A stretch of 5,703 nucleotides of DNA from Palsa-147 sp036513895 (GTDB taxonomy: Bacteria; Acidobacteriota; Terriglobia; Acidiferrales; UBA7541), in the NCBI GenBank assembly GCA_036513895.1, contig DATBYF010000031.1, positions 1 through 5,703 on the forward strand. Direction: 5' to 3'. The translations under genes and the position numbers were made by a program. Each line of letters begins with the position of its first letter. Position 1 is the stretch's first letter. The notes beneath the pieces are model-generated. The model was given only the letters and a program-made list of their open reading frames with translations. It had not been told where the DNA came from and did not search any database. Below are positions 1 through 5,703 of the stretch, piece after piece.

Positions 1-1181
1 GCCTTCACAACGCTTCGTGTAACGCGGCGCGCTGCGAAAGTCGCGCCATAAGCGAACCGCATGAGGGGGCCAAAGCTATTAGCCGCGGAAACTCCCACGA
101 AGTAAAGGCCCGGCATGGACGATTCAAAGCTTGAGGAAAGCGCAGGTGAATTATCAGTCGTCTTGAGCGAAGAACGAATCTCGTTGCTCAGAAATCCTAG
201 GCGCTCAAGACTTACCCGGTAGCCGGTTGCAGCGATCACGTGATCGGCGAGAATTTCGCGAGTGCTGCCGTCGCGTCCGCGAAGTGTCAGCCGAACCTTG
301 CCATCCGTGACGTCTGCACGTTCAACCGAGTAGCCGAGCACGCACGGCACGCGCCCTTCGATCATTTTCTTCGCGAACCATCCGCCCGCGGGACCCAGAT
401 GCGTCTTCACCAGTTTTACCCGTCTCGCTTCAGGCAAATAATGCACCAAGAGAGGCCAATTGCTGCAGAAACGCGATTTCAAGCCGGGCCCAAGACCCGA
501 CTTCGGATGACGGATTTGCTCCCAAATGGACCGCGATTTATCCCCCTGCCTCGAATGAAATTTCAACGTGGTCGCGCGCGCTACGATTTGTACATTCGCT
601 CCGTTTTCAGCGAGTAACGCAGCCATATCAATCGCCGAGGAACCGCCGCCCAAGACCACCACGCTGCGGCCTCGGAAGGGTTCGAGATCATGATGTGCGA
701 AGCTGTGCGAGAAATACTCCTCGGGCAGTTGCTTCAAGTCTGGTGGCGTATACGCGAAATGAGTGATTCCTACCGCCAGCACCACTTTCCGGGCCTCGAC
801 CACTTCTCCGCTATCGAGCTCCAGCCGGAATCCATTCGGCGACTTCTCGAGCTTAGTAACCAGCTTGTCTTCGAGCTCCGGCAAGAAGCGGTCCTTGAAC
901 GCAAGCCCAAATTCCGCGAAGGTATCGAGTTTCACCGGCGTCCCGAGGTCCGCGTATTCGATTCCGCGTTCAGCGCAAAAATGTTTTAGCGTATAGCTCT
1001 CGTCCGGATCAGAAACGGTCGAAGCGAAGCCGTCAGATTTCAGCAGCATTCCTTTCGGCATATGCCGCAACCAACTATCCATAGGGCGGCCGAAAATTCG
1101 GAAGGGTATCCCTTTTTGCTTGAGATGCGCGGCGACGGAGAGTCCGTAGGGGCCCGCGCCGATGATGGCTATCTCTGTCAT
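1..1181 (-). CDS. FAD/NAD(P)-dependent oxidoreductase, flavin monooxygenase-like (3' end missing)
   Basis: The reading frame is open from ATG at 1181 to the left edge, giving 393 residues without a stop; the C-terminus lies outside the window. The start MTEIAIIGAGPYG carries the FAD-binding GxGxxG at residues 8-13, directly after the initiator as expected for this fold. A second Rossmann motif, VVVLGGGSSAID (about 174-185), fits the NAD(P)H site. An ATGY motif lies at 318-321, and a C-terminal GLYFVG followed by SFGPLMRFAYGA (about 358-380) closes the FAD domain. These two-dinucleotide flavoproteins include FMO, Baeyer-Villiger and SidA/IucD-type N-hydroxylases, which oxidise N, S or C centres with NAD(P)H and O2. 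The substrate cannot be read from the sequence. The segment before the second Rossmann motif (EEYFSHSFAHHD) lacks a clean FxGxxxHxxxY/F FMO signature, so I do not call it a classical FMO. It lies on the same strand as asnB, but about 600 bases downstream, so a shared transcript is uncertain. It is probably cytosolic, with no signal peptide seen. Confidence 0.88.
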   Translation of the reverse strand, partial: MTEIAIIGAGPYGLSVAAHLKQKGIPFRIFGRPMDSWLRHMPKGMLLKSDGFASTVSDPDESYTLKHFCAERGIEYADLGTPVKLDTFAEFGLAFKDRFLPELEDKLVTKLEKSPNGFRLELDSGEVVEARKVVLAVGITHFAYTPPDLKQLPEEYFSHSFAHHDLEPFRGRSVVVLGGGSSAIDMAALLAENGANVQIVARATTLKFHSRQGDKSRSIWEQIRHPKSGLGPGLKSRFCSNWPLLVHYLPEARRVKLVKTHLGPAGGWFAKKMIEGRVPCVLGYSVERADVTDGKVRLTLRGRDGSTREILADHVIAATGYRVSLERLGFLSNEIRSSLKTTDNSPALSSSFESSMPGLYFVGVSAANSFGPLMRFAYGATFAARRVTRSVVK

Positions 1182-1197
1182 GGCTGAATGAGTGCTA

Positions 1198-1205
1198 CTC
1201 CTTTG
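1198..1205 (-). promoter_or_regulatory. Ribosome binding site of the flavoprotein gene (long spacing)
   Basis: On the minus strand CAAAGGAG lies 16 bases upstream of the ATG at 1181. The match to Shine-Dalgarno is good but the spacing is longer than the usual 5-10 bases. No in-frame ATG, GTG or TTG lies between the two, and the ATG is followed immediately by the FAD motif, so the start is kept. Confidence 0.45.
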
Positions 1206-1252
1206 TAGATTATTGTCAGTCGTTTGGGTGGCAATCGGATGAATCGCAGAGG

Positions 1253-1561
1253 TCATATCCGCCGGCCCTCAATTTCAGCTCGAACGTCCAGAATTCTGAG
1301 CTTCACCGGCTCGGAATTCGATGGCAATTCTGTGACCGCCAGAAATCTTGTAACACTTTTGAAATCAGCGGTATGGTAGATCCGGAACACACTAGGGGAG
1401 AACTTCATTGTCCTTGTAGGACAAGAGTTTACCCCTTCCGTGAAAATCCTCGCGGAGGTTAAGCAAATTTCTGCGTCGAATCGTTGAGCCTGTCTCGCAT
1501 GCTCTTCGCAGAAAGAGTAATCCAAGACCACCTCATTCGAGCCGTCGTCTTCGACCGACAC
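1253..1561 (-). CDS. Doubtful small ORF, 102 residues, unknown function
   Basis: This frame is open from GTG at 1561 to TGA at 1253-1255, with an in-frame TAG two codons upstream of the GTG. It would encode a soluble, acidic-to-neutral 102-residue protein with no signal peptide, membrane segment or motif that I recognise. No Shine-Dalgarno precedes the GTG. An internal ATG (codon 52) has AAGGA close upstream but would leave only about 51 residues. The first third uses G/C at third codon positions like its neighbours, and the rest less so. It sits between asnB and the flavoprotein gene on their strand, 71 bases upstream of the latter. It may be a lineage-specific gene, a remnant of a decayed gene, or a chance frame. 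A perfect inverted repeat at 1408-1424 falls inside it. Confidence 0.25.
   Translation of the reverse strand: MSVEDDGSNEVVLDYSFCEEHARQAQRFDAEICLTSARIFTEGVNSCPTRTMKFSPSVFRIYHTADFKSVTRFLAVTELPSNSEPVKLRILDVRAEIEGRRI
1408..1424. repeat. Perfect 7-bp inverted repeat with 3-base centre
   Basis: TTGTCCT at 1408-1414 is the exact reverse complement of AGGACAA at 1418-1424, with TGT between. The form suits a dimeric repressor operator or a short hairpin. No T-run follows on either strand, so it is not a classical terminator. It sits inside the doubtful ORF at 1253-1561. The half-site TTGTCCTT recurs on the minus strand upstream of asnB (about 3784-3791). Confidence 0.4.
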
Positions 1562-1787
1562 TGGCTAGTTCAGGCTTAACGCGAGATTCTCTAGGGGGTC
1601 CCGGAAAATCTGTCGCCAGAAAATTGTGCTTGCCTAAAGCGACGCCCTGACCTCGTCATCGCTGCCTACATTTAGATTATTTCAGAACAGGACCGGGCGC
1701 GCGCCCCCTTCGGGCACATCCTCATCATAATTCATTACCTGTACCGTTGGGCAGGTGCCCCCAGGGCAACCCTTCTGGAACGGGGCC
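1562..1787. other. Non-coding gap after asnB with GC-rich dyads
   Basis: No convincing gene is seen here. Just downstream of the asnB stop there are three short complementary blocks: GGGCA at 1749-1753, TGCCC at 1756-1760 and GGGCA at 1764-1768. The middle block can pair with either outer block but not with both. Further on, GGGCGCGCGCCC at 1695-1706 is a perfect 12-base palindrome. None is followed by a T-run on the minus strand, so I do not call a rho-independent terminator, although the hairpins might protect or help end the asnB transcript. Confidence 0.35.
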
Positions 1788-3662
1788 TCAGACAGAAAGT
1801 TGAAAGCGCTGTTGAAGAACGCACGCACTTAACGCTATCAACAGCACATGGTCATTCGCGACGCGAAGCCCCTCCTGACCCGCATGCATGCTGTCGAGCA
1901 GGCTCACCACTTTCTGCTGGTCAAACAACGGGATTGAGCGGAGAACGGGGCCTCGCAGCACATCCTGAACAAGTGCATTGAACTTCCCGCCCGGATCCAG
2001 CGTAGCCGGCGGGCTTTGAAATACATGCTTCGGCCTTCGATACACGGTATGGGTCACAACATCACGCACCGCTTCTCTCAATACGTATTTCTGCGTCGAG
2101 CCGTGAATCTTCTGCGTCACTGGTTGCGAGCGAATCAGCTCAACCAAATGGTGGTCGAGGAAAGGCACCCGCCCCTCAATCGAGTGCGCCATCTCCATGC
2201 GGTCTCCGAGGTTTGTAAGAAGGTAGTTCGGAAGCACCGTTTTCGACCACAAATACAGCGATTGATTCAACGGATGCCGCCCCGTCAGTTGGCCGGCGAC
2301 ATCTACGTCGTTCAACAAACTGCGTGACGCATCCATCCCCTTGAATTCTTCCAAAAACGAATCGGCGAAAATGCCGCGCACCTTTGCTGATTGGGCGCCG
2401 GCGGTTTGAATCCAGGAGGGCACGAAGCCCAGAACGCGTTTTACGCCCTCCAGAGGCCCTTTGCCGTTTGCGGGAAGCGAGGCGAAGGGGGTCGGGCTCA
2501 GTTGATTGGCGAGCATCATGTCCCGGCCAAAATGCAGATAGCCGCCCATGATTTCGTCCGAGCCCTCGCCAGTGAGCACGACCTTGTATCCGGCATCCCG
2601 TACAGCGCGGCTCAGCATGTACTTGGCGACACCGTGGGCGTTGACGCACAGAATTTCTGAGTGAGTGATCGCATCGCAGAAATTGTCGGCCAGATCATCG
2701 AGCCGGACAGGGATGGGGAAGAATTCCGCGCCAGCTCGTGCAGCCATCTCCTTGGCGACTTCGCCTTCATCGTATTCAGGACGGTCAAATCTTAGCGTGA
2801 AGGCCCGAATGGCCTGGCTATGGTGCCGTGCCGCGAGGCCTACGATCGCGCAAGAGTCGATTCCTCCGCTGAGATAACACCCAACCGGAACATCAGCGCG
2901 TAGACGTATCCGTACGGATTCTTCAAAAACGTGCCGAAATTCTTCAGCGTACTCCGCATCCGAACGCTCTGGAACGTGATCGGTTGCTCTTGGATAATCA
3001 AAATCCCAGTAGCGGCTCAACTGGATGCGCTTATCTGTCGCAACCATGTAATGCCCGGGTGGGATCTGAAAAACTCCATCGAATAAAGTTCGCGTTTGGT
3101 GCCCGCTGAAGTTGGCCGCGTCATACAAGGATTGAGGATTCCAACGGGCAGGCACTCCAGCAGCAAAGAGCGCTTTCACTTCCGACGCGAAATACAACGC
3201 ACCGTCGTGAAGCGCGTAGAAAAGCGGCTTGATGCCGAAGCGGTCGCGCGCGGCGAACAACGTTTGATTCACGCCGTCCCATAGAACGATCGCAAACTCG
3301 CCTCGCAAGCGATTCAGGCAATGTGCTCCAAGATCCTCGTAGAGGTGAAGGGCGATTTCGCTGTCCGAGCGGGTCTTGAGTCGGTGACCGGCCTGCTCAA
3401 GTTCCTTCTGTATGCATTCATAATCGTAGAACTCGCCATTTACGATAATTTGCCGCGTCCCGTCTTCGTTCGGGATAGGCTGATCGCCAGTGGTCAGGTC
3501 AATGATGCTCAGCCGTGCGTGTCCAAGTCCGACGTGCCCATCTGGCGATATCCAATAGCGCTGGCCATCAGGCCCGCGATGCCAAAGAGCCTTGGTCGCC
3601 TTTTCGAGAGACTCTCTGGCGATTGGTGCACTCGGCGAGAAAATGGCAACAATTCCGCACAT
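1788..3662 (-). CDS. asnB: Asparagine synthetase, glutamine-hydrolysing (AsnB type), complete
   Basis: The enzyme makes L-asparagine from L-aspartate, glutamine and ATP through a beta-aspartyl-AMP intermediate; it is cytosolic. The start at 3662 is fixed by MCGIVA: Cys2 must become the N-terminal nucleophile of the class II glutaminase after Met removal. A strong AGGAGGAG lies 8 bases upstream. The glutaminase domain (about 1-215) shows HRGPDG (28-33), R50 in ARLSIIDL, NGEFYD (75-80) and D100 in RSDSE; R50, N75, E77 and D100 match the glutamine-binding residues of E. coli AsnB. The synthetase domain (about 235-600) shows the ATP pyrophosphatase loop SGGIDS (265-270), GEGSDE (365-370), a long conserved block around residues 481-508 ending in EGRVPFLDHHLVE, and K525 in QKYVLREA. 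The length of 624 residues is close to the B. subtilis AsnB/AsnO type and longer than E. coli AsnB. All visible catalytic residues are present, so this looks like a working enzyme rather than a lasso-peptide cyclase-like relative. It is divergent from the ATP-grasp gene. Confidence 0.96.
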   Translation of the reverse strand: MCGIVAIFSPSAPIARESLEKATKALWHRGPDGQRYWISPDGHVGLGHARLSIIDLTTGDQPIPNEDGTRQIIVNGEFYDYECIQKELEQAGHRLKTRSDSEIALHLYEDLGAHCLNRLRGEFAIVLWDGVNQTLFAARDRFGIKPLFYALHDGALYFASEVKALFAAGVPARWNPQSLYDAANFSGHQTRTLFDGVFQIPPGHYMVATDKRIQLSRYWDFDYPRATDHVPERSDAEYAEEFRHVFEESVRIRLRADVPVGCYLSGGIDSCAIVGLAARHHSQAIRAFTLRFDRPEYDEGEVAKEMAARAGAEFFPIPVRLDDLADNFCDAITHSEILCVNAHGVAKYMLSRAVRDAGYKVVLTGEGSDEIMGGYLHFGRDMMLANQLSPTPFASLPANGKGPLEGVKRVLGFVPSWIQTAGAQSAKVRGIFADSFLEEFKGMDASRSLLNDVDVAGQLTGRHPLNQSLYLWSKTVLPNYLLTNLGDRMEMAHSIEGRVPFLDHHLVELIRSQPVTQKIHGSTQKYVLREAVRDVVTHTVYRRPKHVFQSPPATLDPGGKFNALVQDVLRGPVLRSIPLFDQQKVVSLLDSMHAGQEGLRVANDHVLLIALSACVLQQRFQLSV

Positions 3663-3670
3663 CTGGGGAA

Positions 3671-3678
3671 CTCCTCCT
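3671..3678 (-). promoter_or_regulatory. Ribosome binding site that decides the asnB start
   Basis: AGGAGGAG on the minus strand ends 8 bases before the ATG at 3662. This near-perfect Shine-Dalgarno lies downstream of any possible earlier start in the same frame. It confirms that translation begins at Met-Cys-Gly and not at the in-frame codon near 3707, which would place 15 residues ahead of the catalytic cysteine. Confidence 0.85.
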
Positions 3679-3764
3679 ACACGGGGCAGTTTCAGATTAG
3701 CACGCAACCGTCCGAAATCTGACCCATCTCGCGCGCAGTTGCGCAGGCTTATGAATGCTACTTA

Positions 3765-3791
3765 ATTGTAAGACTACGGTCCAAAGGACAA
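3765..3791 (-). promoter_or_regulatory. Possible asnB promoter (weak)
   Basis: On the minus strand TACAAT at 3770-3765 resembles a sigma-70 -10 box. It is preceded at 15-16 bases by TTGTCC or CTTGTC as a poor -35 box. A perfect TTGACA lies at 3806-3801 but has no -10-like hexamer 16-18 bases further on. The candidate is about 100 bases upstream of the asnB start and overlaps the GTCC-AAA-GGAC dyad, which would suit repression. Spacing and -35 match are both below standard, so this is tentative. Confidence 0.22.
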
Positions 3792-4110
3792 GTTTTTTAT
3801 TGTCAAAACTATACACAAGAAAACAATAGCAACAGAGCCCCGCCACTCGTAAGATTAAGCTGTAGGAAGTCGTCCGAAACCCATCGCCCAGCCCCGGGTT
3901 GAACAGAAATTGATTTCCCACGGTTGAGAAGTGGCGTTCTGTAAACGTACTAGGAAAATGCGAACAGGCACAATTTGTCGGAGGGGAAGTCCTTTATTTG
4001 TAGTGTCTTAGCCTTTCTGCGAATAGTCTGGGCCTGGCATGACTTTGGCTGGTCGATTGCGCCTCTATTTTGCGAACCTGGACTGAATTGTCTCTGCTCG
4101 GCAGGATTAC

Positions 4111-4115
4111 GGAGG
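4111..4115 (+). promoter_or_regulatory. Ribosome binding site of the ATP-grasp gene
   Basis: GGAGG at 4111-4115 lies 10 bases before the GTG at 4126. It supports that GTG as the start; the protein then begins MKPTVLVATT, a typical first beta-strand for this ligase family. Confidence 0.75.
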
Positions 4116-4125
4116 ATCCGACAAG

Positions 4126-5361
4126 GTGAAGCCGACCGTTCTGGTGGCCACTACATTGCGCTGGTTTTCGACCGCAAGGCTGATGATGGCCCTTACGGAC
4201 GCCGGTTGCATCGTCAAGGCTGTCTGCACGCTCGATCATCCTCTCCGCAAGATCAGCATCGCTCAAGAAACATACGAATATAGCGGCCTTTATCCAGTCG
4301 AGTCGTTTGCAAAAGCCATCGAGCGCGCCAAGCCAGATTACATTATTCCCGGCGACGACCTCGCCGTTCAGCATTTGCATGAGCTGTATAGCCAGGAACT
4401 GAGCAAGGGCAGCGCTGGTGCGAACGTTTGCGCGCTGATTGAACGATCCCTCGGTGATCCCAAGAGCTTTCCGGTTGTGTATTCCAGAGCCGACTTCATT
4501 CACATGGCCGAAGAAGAGGGCATCCGCACTCCCAAGACCCAAATGATTGCGAATATCCGCGAGCTTCGCGAGTGGGGCGCTCGGATGGGCTATCCCGCGG
4601 TGATTAAGGCAAACGGCACGTGGGGAGGCGAAGGCGTAAGAGTCGCCCGCTCGCAGCGCGAAGCTGAACGCGCTTTTCGAAGGCTGCGAAAGCCTCCAAT
4701 CGTTGCCCGTGTGGCCAAGCGAGTTCTTGTGGATCGCGACACAACTCTCGTTTGGCCATTTTTGACTCGCCGGCAAAACGTCGTGAACGCGCAGGTGTTT
4801 GTCAGCGGTCGCGAAGCCACCAGTTTGGTGGTTTGTTCGAGTGGCACAGTTCTCGCCCAGCTGCATTTTGAGGTTTTGTGCAAGCAGAGTTCGAACGCAC
4901 CGGCAAGCGTCGTGCGGCTGATGAACGACCCGGACATGATTTCCGCCGCTCAAAAAATGGTTCGCCGCCTCAATCTTACAGGGTTTGTTGGGTTCGATTT
5001 TATGCTCGAAGCCGGCACAGGCCACGCCTATCTCATCGAAATTAATTCGCGACCCACGCAGGTTGGCCATCTCCGTTTGGGACCAGGCCGCGATCTGCCG
5101 GCGGCGATGCACGCTGTAATGACCGGCGGAATTGTCGGTGAAACTACGAAGGTCACAGAGAACGACACGATCGCTTTCTTTCCCCAGGAATGGCTGCGCA
5201 ATCCGCAAAGCGCGTATCTGCAGTCCGGCTATCACGATGTTCCCTGGGAAGAACCCGCTTTGCTCCGCGTCTGCTTGCGGCAGCAGAGAAACTGGCGCTC
5301 CTGGTTCTCGCAAAAAAAATACAGTCAGGCTTTTTTGGAGGCGCGGATACCGCGGTCATGA
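4126..5361 (+). CDS. ATP-grasp carboxylate-amine ligase, substrate unknown
   Basis: This is a 411-residue protein starting at GTG. ATP-grasp enzymes activate a carboxylate as acyl-phosphate and couple it to an amine or thiol. The N-terminal pre-ATP-grasp domain (about 1-110) includes DYIIPGDDLAVQHLHEL (71-87), a pattern of the carbamoyl-phosphate-synthase-like branch. The ATP-binding region has YPAVIKANGTWGGEGVRV (156-173), with K161 and a glycine-rich loop over the nucleotide. The C-terminal lobe has GFVGFDFMLE (286-295) and AYLIEINSRPTQ (301-312); D291, E305 and N307 are the likely Mg-ATP ligands, and the following Arg may bind substrate. No signal peptide or membrane segment is seen, so it is probably cytosolic. 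The last 60 residues include DVPWEEPALL and are basic near the end. It overlaps the following aspartokinase by ATGA, which points to translational coupling and a shared pathway, perhaps with an aspartate-derived substrate (inference). An A8 run near the 3' end is noted separately. Confidence 0.88.
   Translation: MKPTVLVATTLRWFSTARLMMALTDAGCIVKAVCTLDHPLRKISIAQETYEYSGLYPVESFAKAIERAKPDYIIPGDDLAVQHLHELYSQELSKGSAGANVCALIERSLGDPKSFPVVYSRADFIHMAEEEGIRTPKTQMIANIRELREWGARMGYPAVIKANGTWGGEGVRVARSQREAERAFRRLRKPPIVARVAKRVLVDRDTTLVWPFLTRRQNVVNAQVFVSGREATSLVVCSSGTVLAQLHFEVLCKQSSNAPASVVRLMNDPDMISAAQKMVRRLNLTGFVGFDFMLEAGTGHAYLIEINSRPTQVGHLRLGPGRDLPAAMHAVMTGGIVGETTKVTENDTIAFFPQEWLRNPQSAYLQSGYHDVPWEEPALLRVCLRQQRNWRSWFSQKKYSQAFLEARIPRS
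5312..5319 (+). other. A8 run forming a slippery heptamer in the ATP-grasp frame
   Basis: Eight A residues are read as CAA AAA AAA in the ATP-grasp frame, which contains the heptamer A AAA AAA in the X XXY YYZ register used by -1 frameshift sites. After a -1 slip the reading frame is that of the downstream aspartokinase, open from here to its ATG at 5358 and on to the window edge. A T6 run follows at 5331-5336 and could pair weakly with the A run. Whether slippage occurs is unknown. Confidence 0.4.
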
Positions 5362-5703
5362 GTACTCTCCCCAACGCCCACGACTCTCACTTGTTGAGTC
5401 CGGCCAACAGTCCAGCTGAAACAATCGCAAAGCTGCACGTGCGTTCAAGTGGCAACTCTTTTTCTCATCTTCACGGGCCCGAAGGTGCCGCGACAAATTC
5501 AGAATTAACTTCCGATCGAGCCGCGCGTCGCAACGGCCACTCCCAGGCACGCCCGAGCACAAATAAGCCGCTCAAAGTAATCAAATTTGGCGGCACTTCG
5601 GTTGGCGATGCAGTTTGCATCGCGCGAGTGATGGAGATCATTCGAACTACCGCTCTCGATAGTGACCTGGTGGTGGTTGTATCGGCAATGAGTGGCGTAA
5701 CGA
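5358..5703 (+). CDS. Aspartate kinase with N-terminal extension (3' end missing)
   Basis: ATG at 5358 overlaps the ATP-grasp stop (ATGA), and the frame is open to the right edge, covering 115 residues. KVIKFGGTSVGD (73-84) is the aspartokinase N-terminal nucleotide-binding signature, and VVVVSAMSGVT (105-115) is the second conserved strand and loop of the amino acid kinase fold. The enzyme phosphorylates L-aspartate to aspartyl-4-phosphate, the committed step towards lysine, threonine and methionine. Whether it is monofunctional (LysC-like) or fused to homoserine dehydrogenase (ThrA/MetL-like) cannot be told, since the rest is outside the window. Family members usually start within a few residues of KFGGTS. 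Here about 73 Ser-, Ala-, Asn- and His-rich residues come first, probably disordered, and no ATG, GTG or TTG occurs between codons 29 and 73. A GGAGG at 5337-5341 is 16 bases upstream, so translation probably relies on coupling. Confidence 0.9.
   Translation, partial: MSTLPNAHDSHLLSPANSPAETIAKLHVRSSGNSFSHLHGPEGAATNSELTSDRAARRNGHSQARPSTNKPLKVIKFGGTSVGDAVCIARVMEIIRTTALDSDLVVVVSAMSGVT

Larger units (their letters stand above)
3663..4125. other. Divergent intergenic region between asnB and the ATP-grasp gene
   Basis: About 460 bases separate two divergent start codons. No convincing gene is seen: short frames here have no motifs, and those that extend into the flanking genes are shadows of them. 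The stretch at about 3761-3835 is clearly more AT-rich than the surrounding DNA and is the natural place for promoters. It contains GTCC-AAA-GGAC (3779-3789) and GACAA/TTGTC (3787-3791 and 3800-3804), overlapping short inverted repeats of the sort used by dimeric regulators. The right half (about 3922-4110) is a long leader for the ATP-grasp gene in which I see no clear riboswitch, T-box or promoter. Confidence 0.6.

Noticed and set aside
240..989. Plus-strand frames of 125, 99 and 77 codons
   Set aside because: All lie opposite the flavoprotein gene, whose minus-strand frame carries GxGxxG, a second Rossmann motif and ATGY over 393 residues.
1695..1706. GC-rich palindrome as a rho-independent terminator
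   Set aside because: GGGCGCGCGCCC is a perfect palindrome but has no loop-forming centre of normal size and no T-run on either strand.
2176..2649. A 157-codon minus-strand frame within asnB
   Set aside because: It is a different frame of the same strand inside a well supported asparagine synthetase gene. Its Arg-rich composition is typical of shadow frames.
3663..3707. Earlier start for asnB that adds 15 residues
   Set aside because: Class II glutaminases need Cys directly after the initiator Met. MCGIVA at 3662 with AGGAGGAG 8 bases upstream is decisive.
3697..3921. A 74-codon minus-strand frame upstream of asnB
   Set aside because: It begins at a GTG without a ribosome binding site, crosses the AT-rich putative promoter zone and overlaps the asnB leader. 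No motif is seen.
3922..4110. Riboswitch or T-box leader before the ATP-grasp gene
   Set aside because: The leader is long enough, but I could find no T-box core, no clear aptamer pattern and no terminator hairpin with a T-run.
3975..4283. A 102-codon plus-strand frame starting at a TTG in the leader
   Set aside because: It runs into the ATP-grasp gene in another frame. GGAGG and the GTG at 4126 give the real start, and the frame shows no motif.
3994..5313. A 439-codon open frame on the minus strand
   Set aside because: It lies antisense to the ATP-grasp gene, which has clear ATP-binding and metal-binding motifs and a ribosome binding site. The antisense translation shows no family motif and is a codon-bias shadow.
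5132..5419. A plus-strand frame across the ATP-grasp/aspartokinase junction
   Set aside because: It is in neither the ATP-grasp nor the aspartokinase frame, and its Arg/Ser-rich translation has no motif. It is also not the frame reached by the -1 slip discussed for the A8 run.

Overview
The window reads as bacterial chromosomal DNA of moderately high GC. It is dense in genes with Shine-Dalgarno sequences and contains no tRNA, rRNA, CRISPR array or insertion sequence that I can recognise. The protein style (a B. subtilis-like glutamine-dependent AsnB of 624 residues, an ATP-grasp ligase, an aspartokinase with a long N-terminal extension) would suit a soil bacterium such as an acidobacterium. 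That placement is a guess from general resemblance, not from a marker gene.

Layout: two groups of genes point away from a shared intergenic region at about 3663-4125. On the minus strand, asparagine synthetase (asnB, 3662 down to 1788) is followed by a roughly 600-base stretch holding at most one doubtful small ORF (1561 down to 1253). After that comes a flavin monooxygenase-like oxidoreductase that starts at 1181 and runs off the left edge. On the plus strand, an ATP-grasp carboxylate-amine ligase (4126-5361) is followed, with a 4-base ATGA overlap, by the start of an aspartate kinase (5358 onward), which runs off the right edge.

How the genes could work together: AsnB and aspartokinase both consume L-aspartate. 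AsnB makes asparagine from aspartate, glutamine and ATP, and aspartokinase makes aspartyl-4-phosphate, the entry to the homoserine, threonine, methionine and lysine branch. The ATP-grasp enzyme is of the type that joins a carboxylate to an amine through an acyl-phosphate. The flavoprotein is of the type that oxidises nitrogen or sulfur or inserts oxygen using NAD(P)H. This could be a small aspartate-derived metabolite pathway, or a mixture of housekeeping and accessory genes. The window is cut at both ends, so the choice cannot be made here.

The most unusual details are at the ATP-grasp/aspartokinase junction. A run of eight A residues there forms a slippery heptamer in the ATP-grasp frame. 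A -1 slip would enter the aspartokinase frame with no intervening stop. The aspartokinase also carries about 73 extra N-terminal residues with no usable start codon near the catalytic core.
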